The notes under the pieces were generated by a model. The model was given only the letters and a program-made list of their open reading frames with translations, was not told where the DNA came from and made no database searches. A stretch of 64,000 nt of DNA. Origin: Phycisphaeraceae bacterium. Lineage in GTDB: Bacteria; Planctomycetota; Phycisphaerae; Phycisphaerales; UBA1924. The DNA lies in assembly GCA_019636795.1 (NCBI GenBank), contig JAHBWW010000003.1, forward strand, positions 186,001 to 250,000, read 5' to 3'. Both the position numbers and the translations under genes were made by a program. Positions within the stretch are counted from its first letter, which is position 1. Each line of letters starts with the position of its first letter. This document shows, piece after piece, positions 61,069 to 64,000 of this stretch.

Positions 61069-63999
61069 TTACTGCTCGATCTCGATGACCGGAGCGAGTC
61101 CGTTGTGCTCGCTCGACCGGACAATCTCGACCGGTGCCTGACCAGCCACGAGCCTGCGGAAACCATCGCGATCCAGGCCACGGGGTGCCAGTTCATTGAG
61201 TTTCAGATCCCAGACACGGCGCAACTCGTCGGCTGAGAGACCCATCGCCCGCAACGATTGCATCAGGGCTTTGAGTTCATTGACGTATGTCGCAGCGGCC
61301 GGATAACGCGATTCGTTAGCCATCAAATACGCCATCCAGACATCGGCAGGCAGTTCGCGTGCTTCGGCCAATTCCGGGTCGGTTGCCTTCAGCGAATCGC
61401 GGCAGTCCTCAAGAACCTGCTCAAACGATGCCAGGATCTTCGCGGAGGGGGCATCGGCGGGGTTTTCCGCGATTGTCCGGCCGTCCATCATCACGGGCTT
61501 GACTGCGCCGGTCTGAGGATCGACCTCGGTCATGAGTCGGCCCGAGTCGTCACGACGACCATACCACAACAGCAGATACCGTTCAACAGTTTGTTCGGTG
61601 ATCGTGCGTTCGAGACGTTCGAGGGTGATCTCAGGTGCGCCATCGCCACTGAGATTGGCAACGTCGATGAACATGCCGACGCCATCGAGCGAACCGAGAA
61701 TCGTCTGGGTGACATCCTGGCGGGCGTACGAGCCTTCGGGATAGTCGCCAGCGTACCCGCGCGGGTCGAGTCCAATCTCACGCAGAATGTCGCGCACCGT
61801 CGAAGCAACGACCGTACCCGCTTCGACCGAGCCACCTTCTTCAGTCCGGACAGCACCCGCGATCGACTCGGCGATGTTGGTGTTGCCGGGGCCTTGTGCA
61901 CGCAGATCAAGCACGAACCCGTTACTGATGAAGAGGTCTGCCGATGCAAGCGGAAGCGACCGGATCTGAAGGTCGCCCAAGTCCTGCACGCTGCCCGTGA
62001 TCAGGACATTGGCACCCGTCGCGGCCAGCGACACCGCACGCAAAATCTCGCCCTCGAAGAGTTCTCCGCGGCGTCCTTCGACACGCAGGGTCTGGCCACC
62101 CACAAAGATCCGCATTGAGCCGGTGGAGACCAGGTCCGTGCCGTCGTCATCGGTCAGTCGCAGCGTGATCGGGTCGAAGGTCTTGCCACTCGGGCGATTG
62201 CGGATGGTCAGGTCGTTGCTGAGACGCAAGACCATGTCGCCGAAAGTTGTGATGTCGGCGATCCGGGCGTTGGTGGCATCGAGCGTGAAGTTGCCCAGCG
62301 CGGTCAGCGCTTCGCCATGGCCCATGTGCAGTTCGCCGACGTTGACCGTGAAGTTGCCCCGCTGGCCATTGGCAACGAACGCCTGAGGATCGCCAAAGAC
62401 TATGGTCGCAAGGATCGATGAGAACCGCTTGCCATCCGTCGTCATGCGTCCATCAATGTCCGCGCCGTCGATATTGAGCATCAACTGCCCGAGGCGAACG
62501 CTGTCGCCGACGTTTCCGCGGAACTCGATCACGGGCATGTTCGTCGGGATCGCATCGGTCCCGCCGACATCGTTCAGTGCGAACCCGGTCGAACGATCGA
62601 CAATGATCGTGAGTGAATCGGCGCCCGCGGTTGCACCATTGACATTGCCGAGGAACCGGATGGTGTCAGCAGCGTTTGGCGCGATGCCATCGCCGTGTGC
62701 CTGCATGCGCACATCGCCTCTGATCGTCACGTTGTTTTCGTAGAGTTGCTCGCTGCTGGTGTTGATCGTGGTGGCTCCGCCGGTCTGGCCGACGACAAGC
62801 CCACCTCCACCGAACATCAGCGAACTGAATCGTCCGGTTGCCCCGACGTTGCCCGCGATTTCGGTCTGGCTGCCGCCACGAATCTCGATCGAGTTGAGCC
62901 CGGTGCCCGAGTCGATGTTGCCCAGGAAACGCACTACACCCGCCGAGATGGCGCGGTTGCCGAACATCAGCGCGTCGGCATCGACAACAAGTGCGTCGAA
63001 TCCGGAGGTGTTGCCTCGGAACTCAACAAGTCCGTTGGCACCCGTGCGAAGCGTGAGACGTTCGTCGAACTTCTTGTCAACCGTGCCGCCGATCTCGCCG
63101 ACGCGGATTCGGCCGTTGCCGCCCGTTTGCACTGTGTGAACATTGCCGACGATGAGGCGGTTATTAAAGACGATGTCACCCGAAAGCGAGTTAAGCACAC
63201 CGCCACCCAGTTGCAGCGACTGGTTCCCGGTATAGGTCTGGTTCCCCGAGGTGAAGACGTTGGAAAGCACAAGGTTGTTGGCAATGAGATTGACCGAACG
63301 GAGGCGAGTCGTCGTGCCGATGCCGCTGCCGGGCGCGAGATTGATGTTCCCACGTCCGACATTGAGGTTGAAATCGCCCTGATTAGCAACGAGGCCCTGA
63401 ACGCCACCCGTGACGGTGAAGTTGCCATCGCGAGCCGCCCCGAGTGTGTTGAGTGTTGCGTTGGAGGAGATCAGAGCGTCGGAAAGCATGAAGAGATCGC
63501 CGCCGCCGGTATTGATGCTTGATGCGAGAATCGATTGATTCCCGCCGATGGTGATCGTCCCACCCGAGCCCGCGATAGCGCCATTGAGACGCGTTGTGTC
63601 GGTGGAGTTCATCCTCATCGCCGCAGCATTATTCAAAGTCAGCGTCTGCCCGCTGAGAATCTCAATCCCCTGTCCGAAGAGATTGAGCCTTGAACCGAAC
63701 GCGAGGTCGCTGATACGAATCAGGCTGTTCGACTGCTCGAAGATCTGATTGAACCCGGGGTTGCTCTGGTCATTCGACGCCGCGATGCCGCCGATGTTCA
63801 GGGAACTTGTTGCAAGAGTAGAGCGGAACCGATCAAAGGTTGCCTGACTGATTTCGAGAATGTTGTTGCCCAGAATCTGAGCCGTACCGAGCGCGATCTC
63901 GCGCCCATCGGTGAAAGGCCGAATCAGTGTTTCACCACGGACGAACACATTGCCGAGGACTGCCAGCTCATCGCCAAAGATGAGCAACGACTGAATGCC
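61069..63999 (-). CDS. C-terminal part of a very large repetitive surface/adhesin-like protein
   Basis: At least 976 residues are visible; the gene continues past the right edge. It is rich in Gly, Asn, Thr and short beta-strand repeats such as NLIANNLVLSNVFTSGNQTYTGNQSLQLGGGVL and IRGGSQTEIAGNVGATGRF, fitting a beta-helical filamentous haemagglutinin-like passenger. The last ~250 residues are different: mixed alpha/beta with Glu/Arg-rich helices (ADVWMAYLMANESRYPAAATYVNELKAL), and I see no outer-membrane barrel. It is probably exported and surface-bound. It lies just upstream of tssA on the same strand, but whether it belongs to the T6SS is unknown. Confidence 0.7.
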   Translation of the reverse strand, partial: GIQSLLIFGDELAVLGNVFVRGETLIRPFTDGREIALGTAQILGNNILEISQATFDRFRSTLATSSLNIGGIAASNDQSNPGFNQIFEQSNSLIRISDLAFGSRLNLFGQGIEILSGQTLTLNNAAAMRMNSTDTTRLNGAIAGSGGTITIGGNQSILASSINTGGGDLFMLSDALISSNATLNTLGAARDGNFTVTGGVQGLVANQGDFNLNVGRGNINLAPGSGIGTTTRLRSVNLIANNLVLSNVFTSGNQTYTGNQSLQLGGGVLNSLSGDIVFNNRLIVGNVHTVQTGGNGRIRVGEIGGTVDKKFDERLTLRTGANGLVEFRGNTSGFDALVVDADALMFGNRAISAGVVRFLGNIDSGTGLNSIEIRGGSQTEIAGNVGATGRFSSLMFGGGGLVVGQTGGATTINTSSEQLYENNVTIRGDVRMQAHGDGIAPNAADTIRFLGNVNGATAGADSLTIIVDRSTGFALNDVGGTDAIPTNMPVIEFRGNVGDSVRLGQLMLNIDGADIDGRMTTDGKRFSSILATIVFGDPQAFVANGQRGNFTVNVGELHMGHGEALTALGNFTLDATNARIADITTFGDMVLRLSNDLTIRNRPSGKTFDPITLRLTDDDGTDLVSTGSMRIFVGGQTLRVEGRRGELFEGEILRAVSLAATGANVLITGSVQDLGDLQIRSLPLASADLFISNGFVLDLRAQGPGNTNIAESIAGAVRTEEGGSVEAGTVVASTVRDILREIGLDPRGYAGDYPEGSYARQDVTQTILGSLDGVGMFIDVANLSGDGAPEITLERLERTITEQTVERYLLLWYGRRDDSGRLMTEVDPQTGAVKPVMMDGRTIAENPADAPSAKILASFEQVLEDCRDSLKATDPELAEARELPADVWMAYLMANESRYPAAATYVNELKALMQSLRAMGLSADELRRVWDLKLNELAPRGLDRDGFRRLVAGQAPVEIVRSSEHNGLAPVIEIEQ

Positions 64000-64000
64000 G

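Overview
The window is high-GC, densely coded bacterial DNA that most likely comes from a planctomycete of the Phycisphaerae type. The support is a Tat-exported DUF1552 protein paired with a giant DUF1592-type cytochrome protein, a dockerin-like C-terminal tail of the form NGDGxxNFFDxxxFL on a secreted protease, many multi-domain exported proteins of unknown function, a soluble-type transhydrogenase and a type III glutamine synthetase. No rRNA, tRNA, CRISPR array or insertion sequence was recognised.

Layout. 1-3.4 kb holds two tandem, clearly duplicated secreted zinc metalloproteases, the first cut by the window edge, ending in an intrinsic terminator. 3.5-13.4 kb is housekeeping and redox: mnmA, a zinc-ribbon membrane protein, purQ, a DUF1015 gene, an exported thioredoxin, two CNNM/CorC-type membrane proteins, an aspartate-racemase-like gene, a rhodanese-like lipoprotein lacking its Cys, a DsbD-alpha-like protein and an exported peroxiredoxin-like protein. 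14.3-21 kb has an unusually long RseP protease, a full aldehyde dehydrogenase, an acetyltransferase, a half-length aldehyde dehydrogenase and two membrane proteins. 21.3-24.7 kb is an isolated fliD-fliS pair. 24.8-30.3 kb has a DNA polymerase III delta' gene, sthA and alaS.

30.4-35.9 kb is a partial F-type ATP synthase operon: atpZ, a block of ten 21-nt repeats, atpI, atpB, a structured leader, atpE, atpF, atpH. It then breaks off into pgk instead of atpA, and a 56-residue membrane peptide gene with a leaderless extended -10 promoter follows. The F1 genes atpA/G/D/C are not in the window. 35.9-42.7 kb runs on the minus strand: the DUF1552/DUF1592 pair, a LuxR-type regulator with a degenerate receiver, and glnN.

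43-61 kb is a type VI secretion (T6SS) locus, all on the minus strand. In transcription order it is tssA, tssB, tssC, terminator, hcp, terminator, tagJ, tssE, tssF, tssG, clpV, a CHAP-like amidase, vgrG, a transthyretin-like-domain protein, a LysM/peptidoglycan-binding protein, a second peptidoglycan-binding protein, a signal-less HExxHxxxxxH metallopeptidase and a HEAT-repeat lipoprotein. Sheath, tube, baseplate, recycling ATPase and spike are present, while membrane-complex genes (tssJ, tssL, tssM) and tssK are absent from the window. The block after clpV looks like a cargo module: two candidate enzymatic effectors, three small VgrG-associated proteins and a candidate periplasmic protector. 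This is the most promising undescribed system here. The far right edge carries the C-terminal 976 residues of a very large repetitive surface protein.
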